Positions 34,399 to 43,596 of a DNA stretch of 64,000 bases are shown in pieces (within the stretch, counting starts at the first letter, position 1; each line of letters starts with the position of its first letter). Made by a program: the position numbers and the translations under genes. The notes below the pieces were generated by a model, which was not told the DNA's origin, ran no database searches, and saw nothing but the letters and a program-made list of their open reading frames with translations. Source of the DNA: Desulfoluna sp. (lineage in GTDB: Bacteria > Desulfobacterota > Desulfobacteria > Desulfobacterales > Desulfolunaceae). The stretch covers positions 1-64,000 of the forward strand of contig NZ_JAQYWB010000011.1 in assembly GCF_030145185.1 (NCBI RefSeq), given 5' to 3'.

Positions 34399-35607
34399 AT
34401 GGCGAAAAAGAGACCCGCTGGAAAAGTAAAAAAGGATGGCAAGGCAGGTGAAAAAAAGAAAATAGAAGCCGCTGTGGCCCCGAGCAAAAAAGCGGCGGTG
34501 AAGGATTCAGATCATGCCTTCATGAATGTGCACTATTTCCTGTTTCTTCTGATTATTGTTGTGCTGATTGGGTGTTACCATATTATTAAGCCCTATCTTC
34601 ACACCATTATTCTGGCCATGCTCCTGGCCATCATATTTAGCCCGGTGAACAAGAGACTGGAGCGCCTCTTCAGGGGCCGGAAAAACACGGCCGCCGGATG
34701 TTCCTGCGTCCTGTTGACCCTGGTTGTGGTCCTGCCGGTGCTCTTTATGCTGCTGGCGATTTTTCAACAGGGCGTCGACTCTTTTGATGCCATTTATAAC
34801 TGGGTGGAAACCGGGAAATATCATGCGTTGATGAATCATCCCATGGTCACGGGTGTGACTGCCTGGGGGCAAGGCGTCCTTCCTGATATTGAGCGTTTCT
34901 TCCCCGACTTTAATTTAAAAAATCTCCAAATCGATCAAGCCATTTTGACTATGACCCGGTCCATCGGGAAATCCCTGCTGAACCAGGGAGGCTATCTGGC
35001 AGGAAGCCTGACCTCCTTTGTGGGGAAGTTCTTTCTGATGCTTTTTACCTTCTTCTTTTTTGTCCGGGATGAAGAGATCATTTTTGCCAGTCTCCTCCAC
35101 CTCATCCCCTTGAGCTCCAGCCAGGAAGACCGTATTATCGAAAAGATAAAAACCGTTTCAAAGTCGGCCCTGCTGGGAACCTTTGTGACCGCACTCGCCC
35201 AGGGACTGGCGGGGGGGATTGCCTTTTGGATCTGCGGACTCCCGGCCTTCTTCTGGGGAATTGCCATGGCCTTCGCCTCCCTTGTCCCCATGGTCGGTAC
35301 CGCCCTTATATGGATTCCGGCGGCCCTCTACCTCTTGATTTCAGGGCACTGGGGTCTTGCGATTTTTATGACGGTCTGGTCTGTCGTGGTGGTGGGCATG
35401 ATCGATAACATTGTCCGTCCTCTTTTCATGCAGGGGGCGGCGGATATGAGTACCCTCCTGATCTTTTTTGCCATCCTGGGCGGAATCAATTATTTTGGCC
35501 TGATTGGCCTCCTGTACGGTCCCATCATCTTTGGGCTGGCCATGGTTTTGCTTTATATCTACAGCCTTGAGTTTGACGATTTCCTCAGGCAGCAGGACAG
35601 CAAATAG
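34399..35607 (+). CDS. AI-2E family transporter (UPF0118/YdiK-PerM type)
   Basis: About 402 residues. After a very Lys/Ala-rich cytoplasmic N-terminus (~40 residues) come two membrane helices (YFLFLLIIVVLIGCYHII; TIILAMLLAIIFSPVN), a soluble loop (VDSFDAIYNWVETGKY), and a C-terminal set of helices with GLPAFFWGIAMAFASLVPMV and GTALIWIPAALYLLISGHWG, followed by DNIVRPLFMQG, all typical of the family. Members export AI-2 or act as ion antiporters, so the substrate is open. The ATG is preceded by GAAGG; a GTG eight codons upstream (34375) is an alternative. It appears monocistronic. Confidence 0.9.
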   Translation: MAKKRPAGKVKKDGKAGEKKKIEAAVAPSKKAAVKDSDHAFMNVHYFLFLLIIVVLIGCYHIIKPYLHTIILAMLLAIIFSPVNKRLERLFRGRKNTAAGCSCVLLTLVVVLPVLFMLLAIFQQGVDSFDAIYNWVETGKYHALMNHPMVTGVTAWGQGVLPDIERFFPDFNLKNLQIDQAILTMTRSIGKSLLNQGGYLAGSLTSFVGKFFLMLFTFFFFVRDEEIIFASLLHLIPLSSSQEDRIIEKIKTVSKSALLGTFVTALAQGLAGGIAFWICGLPAFFWGIAMAFASLVPMVGTALIWIPAALYLLISGHWGLAIFMTVWSVVVVGMIDNIVRPLFMQGAADMSTLLIFFAILGGINYFGLIGLLYGPIIFGLAMVLLYIYSLEFDDFLRQQDSK

Positions 35608-35958
35608 AACCCGCTCGGACGCTGCGTACAGGGCTCCCTGTCTTAGGTTTCGCGAACTTTGTGATTCTTGAATTCTCCTTGTCGCGCGTAAAACTTACTT
35701 TTTATAAGGTAGTTTTTTGTGTGGGTATATGTCTTGTGTATTTATCACCTCATGTGCATGTATTTCCAATATGTAAAAATTATAGACAGTTTATTTTGAG
35801 TGCTGACGTTTTGCAGCCAAGCTGTCAACAATATTTAAAGACATGTTATCAAGATGTTATAAATTATTTTCTTTGTGGGCCTCGGTTGGAATGTATTGTG
35901 CAAAATAACAATATAAGTCTAAATTTTGGTTTAAACTCATACTAATTCAGGGGGCACC
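35608..35958. other. AT-rich intergenic region
   Basis: Distinctly AT-rich compared with its flanks. A 94-codon frame (35661-35945) starts at GTG without a ribosome binding site and gives a Cys-rich, low-confidence sequence; it is not taken as a gene. Probably promoter DNA for the small gene that follows. Confidence 0.4.
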
Positions 35959-36168
35959 ATGGACGAAAAAAAATTTTTTAAGATGAACATCGCTTCGAAT
36001 ATTCTTACTGCGTATTATTCAAACAAGGTCTCTTTTTGTATCGTCAATCAACACGAGCCCAGCGATCTTGAAAAACAGGATATCCTGAAACGAACCATTT
36101 CCATGTTTGAAAATCTCAGCACCAGTTATCTCGATGACATCCGCGAAATTTCTGAAAGCATTAAATAA
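35959..36168 (+). CDS. Small hypothetical protein (69 aa)
   Basis: A 69-residue polar protein, MDEKKFFKMNIASNILTAYY..., with a helical C-terminus rich in Ser and Glu (FENLSTSYLDDIREISESIK). AGGGGG lies four bases before the ATG, so translation is plausible. No family recognised. It sits in an AT-rich island with a hairpin (AGGATTCA/TGAATCCT, 36205-36238) about 40 bp after its stop. Composition differs from the GC-rich genes around it. Confidence 0.5.
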   Translation: MDEKKFFKMNIASNILTAYYSNKVSFCIVNQHEPSDLEKQDILKRTISMFENLSTSYLDDIREISESIK

Positions 36169-36486
36169 GCCGTTTCGGAAATAAAAAGACGGTATTATGG
36201 GGCGAGGATTCATGGATTGATTGTTTTTCCTGAATCCTTGAACCTATCATGAAGAGACCGTGTCTCCATTTCAGATGTGGAGTTGAAAGAGCGTTTTCCC
36301 CTGCCCTATCCCCTTGCCCTCAGACTCACCCGCTTATTCCTTCTGGTTTTTGAGACCCTGTTTGGTTTTGACCTGTTGCGTTCTTATAAGAAAATAGGTT
36401 AGATCAGAAAAACAGGGATGATAATCGGTTCCCATGGAAATATAAAAATAATGTTTTAAACCCTATACGGATGGTGAAACCAAAAG
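36169..36486. other. Intergenic region before hflX-like gene
   Basis: Contains the inverted repeat AGGATTCA/TGAATCCT (36205-36238) whose T run lies in the loop, so it is not a standard terminator. No gene seen. Confidence 0.45.
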
Positions 36487-37887
36487 ATGATGGAACAATT
36501 CAATAATGACGAAGGAAAGAAGACAGCCGTCTTGTTTTCCGTTCAAACTCACGGTGTTTCCGATGAGGAGAACGATTCGTCTCTCCTCGAGCTCGGGCGT
36601 TTGGTCAAAACCATGGGCCTCGAAGTGGTCGCGACCCTTACGCAACGCCGTCCAAAACCACATACGGCCACTTTATTGGGTGCAGGAAAATTAAAAGAAC
36701 TTGCCGGCTATACCGGTGGTACGGGAGTGGTTGAGGGCTTCAGCCGAAAATCAGATGATAAAAACGGCGAAGACGACCTTGACGAAGAGGATCTCCTCGG
36801 CAGTTATGATGGTTTAGATGAAGAAGACCTAAGCGATGATCCCATGGCCGAACAGGGTGAACAGGCCAATTTTGTCATCTATGATGGTGAAATGTCCACG
36901 AAGCAACTGCAAAACCTCGAACAAGCGACCGGCGTCGAAGTGTTGGACCGAACCGGCGTGATCCTCGAAATATTCAGCCGTCATGCCAAAAGCAGGGAGG
37001 CCCTCATCCAGGTGGAGATCGCCAAGCTGGTTTATCTGGCGCCACGAATAAGGGCATCGGGTATCGGGGGGGATCGTGAAGGGGGCAGCCTCGGAGCGAA
37101 AGGCGCAGGAGAGACGTCCCACGAACTTGGTAAGCGGCGTATCAGAGACCGTATCTCCGAGTTAAGGTCGCGCCTTGTTGACATTCATAAGGAGCAAAGC
37201 AGACGGCGCAGCCGCAGGAAAGAAAATTTCCAGGTTTCTCTGGTCGGGTATACCAACGCTGGAAAGTCCTCGCTGATGCGAAAGCTCACTGGCAGCGATG
37301 TCCTGGTAGAGGATAAATTATTTGCAACGCTGGATACCCGGGTAAAATCGTTACAGCCGGAGGCTTTTCCCCCGGTCCTGGTTTCCGATACCGTCGGATT
37401 TATCAAAAAATTGCCCCATGATCTGGTGGCCTCTTTCCAGTCCACGCTTGATGAGGCGCTTGCTGCGTCCTTGCTTTTGTTTACGGTCGATGCCTCCGAT
37501 CCGGCTTTTCGGTCTCAATTGGCGGTGACGCAATCGGTTCTGAGCGAGATCGGTGGCGAAAAAATTCCAAGCCGGCTGATCCTGAACAAAATTGATAAAC
37601 TTACAGCCGATGCCTTGGAAGCGCTGCAAGGTGAATTTCCCGATGCACTCTTTGTCTCTGCGCATAACTCCGAGGATGTTGCGGCTCTGAGAGATAAAAT
37701 TCTTGCGTATTTTCAGATCAATATGACTGAAGAAACGCGAGTGATTCCGTACGACAAAGGGCAGGTCTTAGGGCAGTTAAGAACCAAGGCCAGTATCCTC
37801 AATGAATCCTACGATGAAACAGGGACGGAAGTGACATTTAAAACATTTCCGGAGACATTGGCCTGGCTTAAAAAAATGTTGGATTAA
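36487..37887 (+). CDS. hflX: HflX-like ribosome-associated GTPase, divergent
   Basis: A 466-residue GTPase. The N-terminal HflX domain ends with IRDRISELRSRLVDIHKEQS; the G domain has GYTNAGKSSLMRKLTG near residue 252, then TLDTRVK, DTVGFIKKLP and NKID. HflX splits stalled 70S ribosomes. Three oddities: an acidic insertion at about 92-125 (DEEDLLGSYDGLDEEDLSDD), a family signature that reads GAGETSHELGKRR where GPGETQLExDRR is usual, and a codon use more AT-rich than its neighbours. The ribosome binding site is weak. It may be a second or transferred HflX copy. Confidence 0.85.
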   Translation: MMEQFNNDEGKKTAVLFSVQTHGVSDEENDSSLLELGRLVKTMGLEVVATLTQRRPKPHTATLLGAGKLKELAGYTGGTGVVEGFSRKSDDKNGEDDLDEEDLLGSYDGLDEEDLSDDPMAEQGEQANFVIYDGEMSTKQLQNLEQATGVEVLDRTGVILEIFSRHAKSREALIQVEIAKLVYLAPRIRASGIGGDREGGSLGAKGAGETSHELGKRRIRDRISELRSRLVDIHKEQSRRRSRRKENFQVSLVGYTNAGKSSLMRKLTGSDVLVEDKLFATLDTRVKSLQPEAFPPVLVSDTVGFIKKLPHDLVASFQSTLDEALAASLLLFTVDASDPAFRSQLAVTQSVLSEIGGEKIPSRLILNKIDKLTADALEALQGEFPDALFVSAHNSEDVAALRDKILAYFQINMTEETRVIPYDKGQVLGQLRTKASILNESYDETGTEVTFKTFPETLAWLKKMLD

Positions 37888-37999
37888 GGGCTTAACGCTC
37901 GCTTTTCAAGGGATGCGGGGGATGCGGGGACAGACCCCATCCCTTTACCCTTCCTCTTTCCCTCCTTTTTATTTCTTTATCGTTTATACGTTTTATCAT

Positions 38000-39853
38000 T
38001 TAGAAGGTGACGGTGATCTCATAGACCCCGTTGCTCATGGTGATGTTGCAGTGGGTGCCCAGCTTCTTGAAGACAGTCAGCATCTGGCTGTTGGAGTTGA
38101 GGACGTCTGCGGTAAACCCTTTAAGACCTCTTTTTTTGGCGATGTCGGTGAGCATGGCGAGCATGCCGGTGGCGATGCCCATGTTCTGAAAGGCCTCGTC
38201 CACGACAAAGGCCACCTCGGCAAATCCTTCCTTTCTTCCCTGTACGAATCGGCCTTCGGCCACCAGACGTTCTTTGTCGGCTCTGCCGCTGAGTCCCACG
38301 ATGGCGATGGTGCGGGTGTAGTCGATGTTGACGTACTCCTGCATCTTTGCGTGGGGCATGGCGGTGACGGGGGTGAAGTAGCGGTAGTACACGGCGGTAT
38401 CGGAGAATCGGTAGAAGAGTTTTCGCATGCCCTCTTCGTCGGAGGGGCGGATGAGGCGGAAGTTGATCACCTGGCCGCCTTTAAAGGTTCGGGTGCGTTG
38501 GATCTCTGACGGGTAGGTGTGGGCGGAGTTCTCGATAAATATCTGGTCGGGGTAGAGGATGTGGCTCTCCCGGGCAGCAGCCACGAGGGCGGCGCGGTCG
38601 TCGGGGTGGGCAATTTCGATGAGGGCCTGGGCTCGTTCACGGACGGTGCGTCCTTTAAGGCTGGCCACGCCGTATTCGGTCACCACCAGGTCCACGGATT
38701 CGTGGACGGAGAACTGGTTGGGGTAGTTGTCCACGCTGCAGGTGATGTTGGATTTGCCCTGAAGGTTCCGGCTGGCCAGGGCAAAGATCGTGCATCCGCC
38801 TCGGGAAATCTCGGCGCCGTTGAAGAAGTCGATGACCTCCGAGGGGCCGGTGGCGATGTTGCCTTTGCCGGTGTGGAGGGCGAACCGGCATTTTAAGTCC
38901 ACCTTCCGGGCGTGAACGATGGTGACCACCGAGGGATTTTTGCCGATCTGCATGGGGCTGAAGACCCGATTGATGGCCTGGAATTCTACCATGGGGTTGC
39001 CGTCGAGCCATTTTAAGAGTTCGAGGGATCCCAGGGCGTAGGACGTAAGGGATTTCCCCTGATAGATTTTTTTGTTGCGGTTGGTAACGGCCCCGCTGTT
39101 GATAAGATCCATGAGGGCGTCGGTGACAAAGGGGCTGTGAATTCCCAGGTTCTTTTTGCCTCTCAGGTGGCGGGGCAGGGCTTCGAAGAGGGGGCCGATG
39201 GAGTAAGAGAGGCAGCTGCCGTCTTCGATGACCGAGGCCACCTTTTCTGCCACGCCGTCAAAGACCGCGTCCACGGGCCAGCGTTCGAAGACAATGGGGG
39301 GGTCGTCGGAGAGGACAAAACAGTCGAAATCAGAGATGGGTACAAAGGTATCCCCGAAGGTGCGGGGGACGTTGTCGTTGATCTCGCCGATGACAATGGT
39401 CGCTTTGTCGATGGCTTGCCTGGCCACGTCCACGGCCGTGCCCAGGCTGCAGTAGCCTGAGTCATTGGGGGGAGAGACCTGAATAACCGCCACATGGACA
39501 TCGATGTGGTCCGAGGCGAAAAGATTGGGGATCTCGGAGTAGCGGCTGGGGATATAGTCCACGTGCCCTTTGGAGATGGCCTCGTCGGCCACCCAGCCGG
39601 AAAAAAAGGTTTTCAGGCGAAACCGGTCGGCAGCGAAACACTCGGGATTGACAGCGTCACCAAAGCTGAGGATCTGGATGAGTTCCAGGTCCTGGATGTT
39701 GGGGGCGGTGGAGGTCATCAGCGCTCGGACCACGGTGCGGGGTTCGGCCGCACCCGTTCCGATGAAGATACTCATTCCGGGTTCGATATCTTCAAGGGCC
39801 TCTTCGGGGGTAACAATCAGCTCTTGAAGTACTTTAGAGTAGTCTCGTACCAT
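38000..39853 (-). CDS. Acetyl-CoA hydrolase/transferase fused to GNAT acetyltransferase
   Basis: About 617 residues in two parts. Residues ~10-465 are an acetyl-CoA hydrolase/CoA-transferase (GMSIFIGTGAAEPRTVVRAL, VIQVSPPNDSGYCSLG, VTEYGVASLKGRTVRERAQAL). Residues ~470-617 are a GNAT domain (INFRLIRPSDEEGMRKLFYR, AEVAFVVDEAFQNMGIATGM, TADVLNSNSQMLTVFKKLG). Such fusions could couple acetate/CoA exchange to protein or small-molecule acetylation. The frame opens at 39988; the ATG at 39853 (MVRDYSKVLQEL) begins the conserved domain, though no clear ribosome binding site marks either start. Confidence 0.85.
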   Translation of the reverse strand: MVRDYSKVLQELIVTPEEALEDIEPGMSIFIGTGAAEPRTVVRALMTSTAPNIQDLELIQILSFGDAVNPECFAADRFRLKTFFSGWVADEAISKGHVDYIPSRYSEIPNLFASDHIDVHVAVIQVSPPNDSGYCSLGTAVDVARQAIDKATIVIGEINDNVPRTFGDTFVPISDFDCFVLSDDPPIVFERWPVDAVFDGVAEKVASVIEDGSCLSYSIGPLFEALPRHLRGKKNLGIHSPFVTDALMDLINSGAVTNRNKKIYQGKSLTSYALGSLELLKWLDGNPMVEFQAINRVFSPMQIGKNPSVVTIVHARKVDLKCRFALHTGKGNIATGPSEVIDFFNGAEISRGGCTIFALASRNLQGKSNITCSVDNYPNQFSVHESVDLVVTEYGVASLKGRTVRERAQALIEIAHPDDRAALVAAARESHILYPDQIFIENSAHTYPSEIQRTRTFKGGQVINFRLIRPSDEEGMRKLFYRFSDTAVYYRYFTPVTAMPHAKMQEYVNIDYTRTIAIVGLSGRADKERLVAEGRFVQGRKEGFAEVAFVVDEAFQNMGIATGMLAMLTDIAKKRGLKGFTADVLNSNSQMLTVFKKLGTHCNITMSNGVYEITVTF

Positions 39854-40209
39854 GGGCAACGTGTCTCGCTTTGAATTAAGGAGGGCGACCGAGTAACTTA
39901 CCGTAACAGGGTCAGTTTTTGAATGGAGATGTCCGAGCCCGGACATTTCACGAAAATCAGATAGAATACCGTGGATTACATTTTGCATTTTTGAAACAAC
40001 GGAAAATATGACTGCAAAGAACTGTCATTACGGATTATTCATTCGTTCTGATTGCTTTCTCATGAAATATCCGGGAGAGCGGTCATCCTTATTTCTTAAG
40101 GTAGTCGTTGCCGAAGGGAAAAGGAAGCAAAAAGTGCAGGTAAAAGGGAGATTGTGTTTGATGGGCGATGGTGCAAAGCGTCCCTTTTTCCTGGGGGTGG
40201 AGGAAGGGG
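39854..40209. other. Intergenic region before the fusion gene
   Basis: No gene supported. It contains CATGAAATATCCGGG at 40061-40075 and the degenerate CCGGACATTTCACGAAAA near 39945-39962, two members of a short motif also found near 2780, 2912 and 51637. Confidence 0.45.
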
Positions 40210-40494
40210 TCAGGCTTGAAGAGGACGGGGCTGTTTATTTTGCCTGGCCAATTCCTCTAATCGGGATTCGACCCAGGCACGGAGTGTGCGTCTTTTGTCA
40301 AAGCTTTCCGCATGGTAGTTAAGGACCCACCAGAGTTTGTTGAGCGCCTGGGGATCGGACGCACAGAGGGAGAGGGTCTCTTTCATGAACCGGTGTTGCC
40401 GGGGATTTTTTGCCAACTCCTCATAGAGGTCCCGGCAGGTTCGGATGGTGTGGGGGGGAAGCTGAAAGGATGTGATGGCGGCTTTGCTGATCAT
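40210..40494 (-). CDS. Small hypothetical protein (94 aa)
   Basis: A 94-residue basic, helical protein (MISKAAITSFQLPPHTIRTC..., NKLWWVLNYHAESFDKRRTL). A good GGAGG ribosome binding site lies six bases before the ATG. No membrane segment and no recognised family. It lies alone between the SUMF1 operon (same strand, upstream) and the acetyl-CoA hydrolase fusion gene; the gap to the SUMF1 gene is about 190 bp. Confidence 0.55.
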   Translation of the reverse strand: MISKAAITSFQLPPHTIRTCRDLYEELAKNPRQHRFMKETLSLCASDPQALNKLWWVLNYHAESFDKRRTLRAWVESRLEELARQNKQPRPLQA

Positions 40495-40687
40495 GGGTGG
40501 CCTCCGGGAGGGTTGATGGGGTGATCCTAATCGCTCATGCGATTTGCCTGCATGGGCAATATAGAGGGCAGGCGCGGGCTTTTTATTTGCGGCACGGTAA
40601 AAAACAGGAGGGTATGGCTTGGATTGTATGTCGGCGGCGGGCGGGATGTCTATAGGTTATATTCCCGTTTCCCCAGGCCTCTGGTTG

Positions 40688-42235
40688 TCAGAGCCCTTCG
40701 GGGGGGATATCCAGGACAAGGCGGAAGCCGATATAAGCCCCCTTGTCTTCTGCGTTGGCGCTGTTGCGGTGGGCACCTCGGATGCTGTCGATGCCGTGGA
40801 ACCAGCTTCCGCCCCGAGTGACACGGAATTCGCCATTTAAGGGGCCTTGTGGATCCTTGGAGATGGGCTGGCTGGGGTAGGGCCCGTACCAGTCGCTGCA
40901 CCATTCTGAGACGTTTCCGTTTATGTCATAGATATTCCACAAGTTGGCGTGTTTTGTGGCTACGGGGTGGGGGGCCTCTCCGGCGTTGGGGCGGAACCAT
41001 GCATAGGTAGCGGCATCTTCGCCGGACTGCACCCAGGGGTCGAGGGTCCCGGTGCGGGCGGTGTATTCCCACTCGGCTTCTGTGGGGAGTCGGAAGCGCC
41101 CTTTGCCTTTGTACTGGGCGTTGAGCTTGGTGATGAATCGCATGGCATCCTGCCAGTAGATATTTTCCACCGGACAGTCGCTGCCGCAGAAGGGAAACCC
41201 GGAAGGGTTGTTGCCCATGACCAGTTCCCACTGGGCCTGGGTCACTTCCGTGGTCTGCATGTAAAAGGGGCGTTTCAGTTGCACCCGGTGAAGGCGCTCA
41301 TCGGGGCGGCGGCCCGGTGTCTGTTTGGGGCTGCCCATGTCAAAGGAGCGGGGGGAGATGAAGACGAAGCGCATGCCGGGCAAGGGGCCTTCCACGGCAT
41401 TGCGCAGGGACATGAGGATGCGGGCAGCCGGCAGTTCATCGGATTGAATGCGGGCCAGGTGGGCCACGGCCTCAAAGGGTGCCGGGGTGCTGACCGGGAA
41501 TTGGGTGAGGGCCTTTCCCTGGGGATCGGTGATGATGAAGCGGGTGAGCCGCAGGCGGACGCCGCCCTCCTCATTGGGTTCGGGGCTGTAGTGGGGCCGT
41601 ACCTTGATGTCGTGGCGCAGTTTCCAGATGGTTTCTGCTCGATCCCGGTCCGGGTAGGTCCAGGTTTCCCTGTAGAGGGTGCCCTTGTGGTTGATGGTGA
41701 CGGGAAAACGGAAGGTGTCGGCATGGGGCCGCTGCACGGTTATGGTGGCGGTGTCACCGGTCACGAGGCACCCGTTGTTTTGAAGCCGGGTGATGGTTTT
41801 GGCCATCGGGCTCAGGCATTCAAGCTGGGCCTTCAGCCAGCTCACCTCGGTTTTTGCCACCTGAATATGCAGTCCGCCCTGGCGTTCCAGCTCGGTCAGG
41901 GCTTTGCGGTTGGCTTTCCGGACCGTGGCCAGATCCTGTCGGTGACGGGCCAGGCGGTCTTTGTACTCCTCGGTGGTTTCAAACATGCCCTTGGAGGCTG
42001 GCTGCGTCGGGTTCTCTGTTTTGAGGCTGTTGAGTTTCAGGTAGTAGGCGCGCTCGATGTCCCGAAGTTGATTCAGGTGCCGGGATTCCAGCCGTCGGCT
42101 CTCGGCACGGTATCGTTCAAGGGTAGCCGTCAACTCGGACAGGACCCGAGAGCTGGTGGCGGGCTGGGCTGCAAAGGCAGGGGTGACCGAGGCAAGGTAA
42201 TATGTGGCGACAAGGAGCAGGATCAATCGTGGCAT
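40688..42235 (-). CDS. SUMF1/FGE-domain protein, likely periplasmic
   Basis: About 515 residues. A signal peptide (MPRLILLLVATYYLASVTPAFA) is followed by a long coiled-coil region (ESRRLESRHLNQLRDIERAY; KDRLARHRQDLATVRKANRK), an unassigned middle domain, and a C-terminal SUMF1 domain from about residue 295 (MRFVFISPRSFDMGSPKQTP, EVTQAQWELVMGNNPSGFPF, RLPTEAEWEYTARTG, NGNVSEWCSDWYG, VTRGGSWFHGIDSIRGAHRN). The cysteine pair of true formylglycine-generating enzymes is missing after RGGSW, so sulfatase activation is unlikely; a scaffold or other oxidoreductase-like use of the fold is more likely. It follows two small genes with only 7 bp between. Confidence 0.82.
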   Translation of the reverse strand: MPRLILLLVATYYLASVTPAFAAQPATSSRVLSELTATLERYRAESRRLESRHLNQLRDIERAYYLKLNSLKTENPTQPASKGMFETTEEYKDRLARHRQDLATVRKANRKALTELERQGGLHIQVAKTEVSWLKAQLECLSPMAKTITRLQNNGCLVTGDTATITVQRPHADTFRFPVTINHKGTLYRETWTYPDRDRAETIWKLRHDIKVRPHYSPEPNEEGGVRLRLTRFIITDPQGKALTQFPVSTPAPFEAVAHLARIQSDELPAARILMSLRNAVEGPLPGMRFVFISPRSFDMGSPKQTPGRRPDERLHRVQLKRPFYMQTTEVTQAQWELVMGNNPSGFPFCGSDCPVENIYWQDAMRFITKLNAQYKGKGRFRLPTEAEWEYTARTGTLDPWVQSGEDAATYAWFRPNAGEAPHPVATKHANLWNIYDINGNVSEWCSDWYGPYPSQPISKDPQGPLNGEFRVTRGGSWFHGIDSIRGAHRNSANAEDKGAYIGFRLVLDIPPEGL

Positions 42236-42242
42236 GGTCAAA

Positions 42243-42593
42243 CTAACTCTTCTGGCTGACGGTGTGTTGGTGACGGATCCGGTGGAGAAAGGCCAGAACA
42301 TCTGCAATCAGTTGACCCTCCGGCACATTAGACGCTGGGGTGACGCTCAGGGTGTAGTTTCCAACGGGAATGATGATGAGAGACGCCCCGGCACTCCGGA
42401 TGGAGACACTGATCGGTGGCGCCAGAGGCGTCTCCTGGGTCGTCCCGGCCCCCTCTGTGGCGACTTGGGCCAGCTCTTTGCAAAAGGTGTCCGTGGCATT
42501 GCCTGCCATGCGGCGACCCTCGGCGGAGACAAGACAATAGGACTTGACGCCCTTGATACGGGCAATTTTGATAAAGTCCAATATGGTGGTCAT
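42243..42593 (-). CDS. Small roadblock/LC7-like protein (hypothetical)
   Basis: A 116-residue soluble protein. The pattern KGVKSYCLVSAEGRRMAG, then SVSIRSAGASLIIIPVGNYT and LSVTPASNVPEGQLIADVLA is compatible with the roadblock/LC7 or longin alpha-beta fold, but this is a visual judgement. Its ATG overlaps the upstream stop as ATGA, so it is translationally coupled to the gene before it, and the SUMF1 gene starts seven bases after it stops. The three probably work together; the task is unknown. Confidence 0.55.
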   Translation of the reverse strand: MTTILDFIKIARIKGVKSYCLVSAEGRRMAGNATDTFCKELAQVATEGAGTTQETPLAPPISVSIRSAGASLIIIPVGNYTLSVTPASNVPEGQLIADVLAFLHRIRHQHTVSQKS

Positions 42594-43225
42594 GGCGTCG
42601 TTTTCCCTTTGTTTGTCTTTTCGCCGGATGTGAAGATTCCTTTAGCTTTTTCGGCGTAATGGCTTCGTTTGTTGGTGTCGGTAATGGCCGCGGCGATGAG
42701 ATCCGAAAAATGGTGTAATCCCTTGAAAGAGGGATCTTCCCGGTCGATCCACTCGTTTAGAGCCTTTTGGAAGAGGGTCTGGGGCGGTGCCTCGATGACC
42801 TCTTCGAGGAGTTTCATCATCGGAACGAGCCAGGCCCCCAAGGCCCCGGCCATGACGGCGTCGGGCGTGAGGATGGAAAAAGCCTCATCGGCCCGCTGTG
42901 CATCGGTTTTCGGCAGGGTCTGGGCGGCTTTGTGGAGGGCGTCCAGGGCAGAGACACTGCAATCCGGTTGATGCTGTACGGCCAGGACCCAGTTCAGGGG
43001 CAGGGGCCGAAGGGTGACGCAGGTGGGTCCGAAGGAGAGGCACACCTCGTGGCTCTCGGGGATCAGCCGGGTGGCGTTGTGATAAAATTGGTTGAGGTGA
43101 TGGGCGGGGCAGGGTGGGGCATCGGTACGGTTGGAACAGGCATGGGCCACGGCTTCGTCGGGGGTGATAACGAAAACACTTGAAACAGCAGGAAATTTAT
43201 CCAAAATGGCGATGATTAAGTCCAT
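42590..43225 (-). CDS. Hypothetical protein, first gene of the SUMF1 operon
   Basis: A 211-residue soluble protein. The N-terminal ~110 residues (DLIIAILDKFPAVSSVFVIT, EVCLSFGPTCVTLRPLPLNW, VLAVQHQPDCSVSALDALHK) also look roadblock/longin-like, and the C-terminus is helical with a basic end (EKAKGIFTSGEKTNKGKTTP). GGAG sits close before the ATG. It overlaps the next gene by 4 bp. Two small proteins of possibly related fold in a row may form a heterodimer. Confidence 0.52.
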   Translation of the reverse strand: MDLIIAILDKFPAVSSVFVITPDEAVAHACSNRTDAPPCPAHHLNQFYHNATRLIPESHEVCLSFGPTCVTLRPLPLNWVLAVQHQPDCSVSALDALHKAAQTLPKTDAQRADEAFSILTPDAVMAGALGAWLVPMMKLLEEVIEAPPQTLFQKALNEWIDREDPSFKGLHHFSDLIAAAITDTNKRSHYAEKAKGIFTSGEKTNKGKTTP

Positions 43226-43596
43226 AGTCTCCGGATCGGGCAGGGTTTAGGGGACGAACGGTGTACAGTCTTCAGCGGGTGAGAGGGAAAAGGGCCTGTT
43301 TTCCATCCACACGAAGCTGCAGGGGTATCCGTCCGGGAACCTCTGAGTTGAAATCGTAAGAATTCTTGATAGTCACCCGAAAGTGTACTATTTCAAATCA
43401 TCTCGAATCCGCCATTGGTTGGCGAAAGGACGCTTACTTGGGGCTATTTGCTCTAAATATTAAATCCGTTGCCATGATTAGCCGATAAAGGGATTATATA
43501 TGAACGTCTGGAATGAGTCAAATGAGTGATTGACCGGTGGGTGGGACATCGGCGGCAAGAGCAGGGCCGTCATGTTGCAGGGAAAGGGGGGTGGGA
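43226..43596. other. Divergent intergenic region
   Basis: Promoter space between the SUMF1 operon (minus) and the first hybrid kinase (plus). No gene or recognised repeat. An open frame in it, in phase with the kinase from 43537, is treated as untranslated. Confidence 0.45.

Noticed and set aside
35661-35945. 94-codon frame in AT-rich DNA
   Set aside because: GTG start without ribosome binding site and no recognisable protein; left as intergenic.
40688-42235. Formylglycine-generating enzyme for sulfatases
   Set aside because: The catalytic cysteine region after RGGSW reads FHGIDSIRGAHR, without the needed cysteines.
40949-42259. Plus-strand open frame of 436 codons
   Set aside because: Antisense to the SUMF1-domain gene; Gly/His-rich composition without domains.
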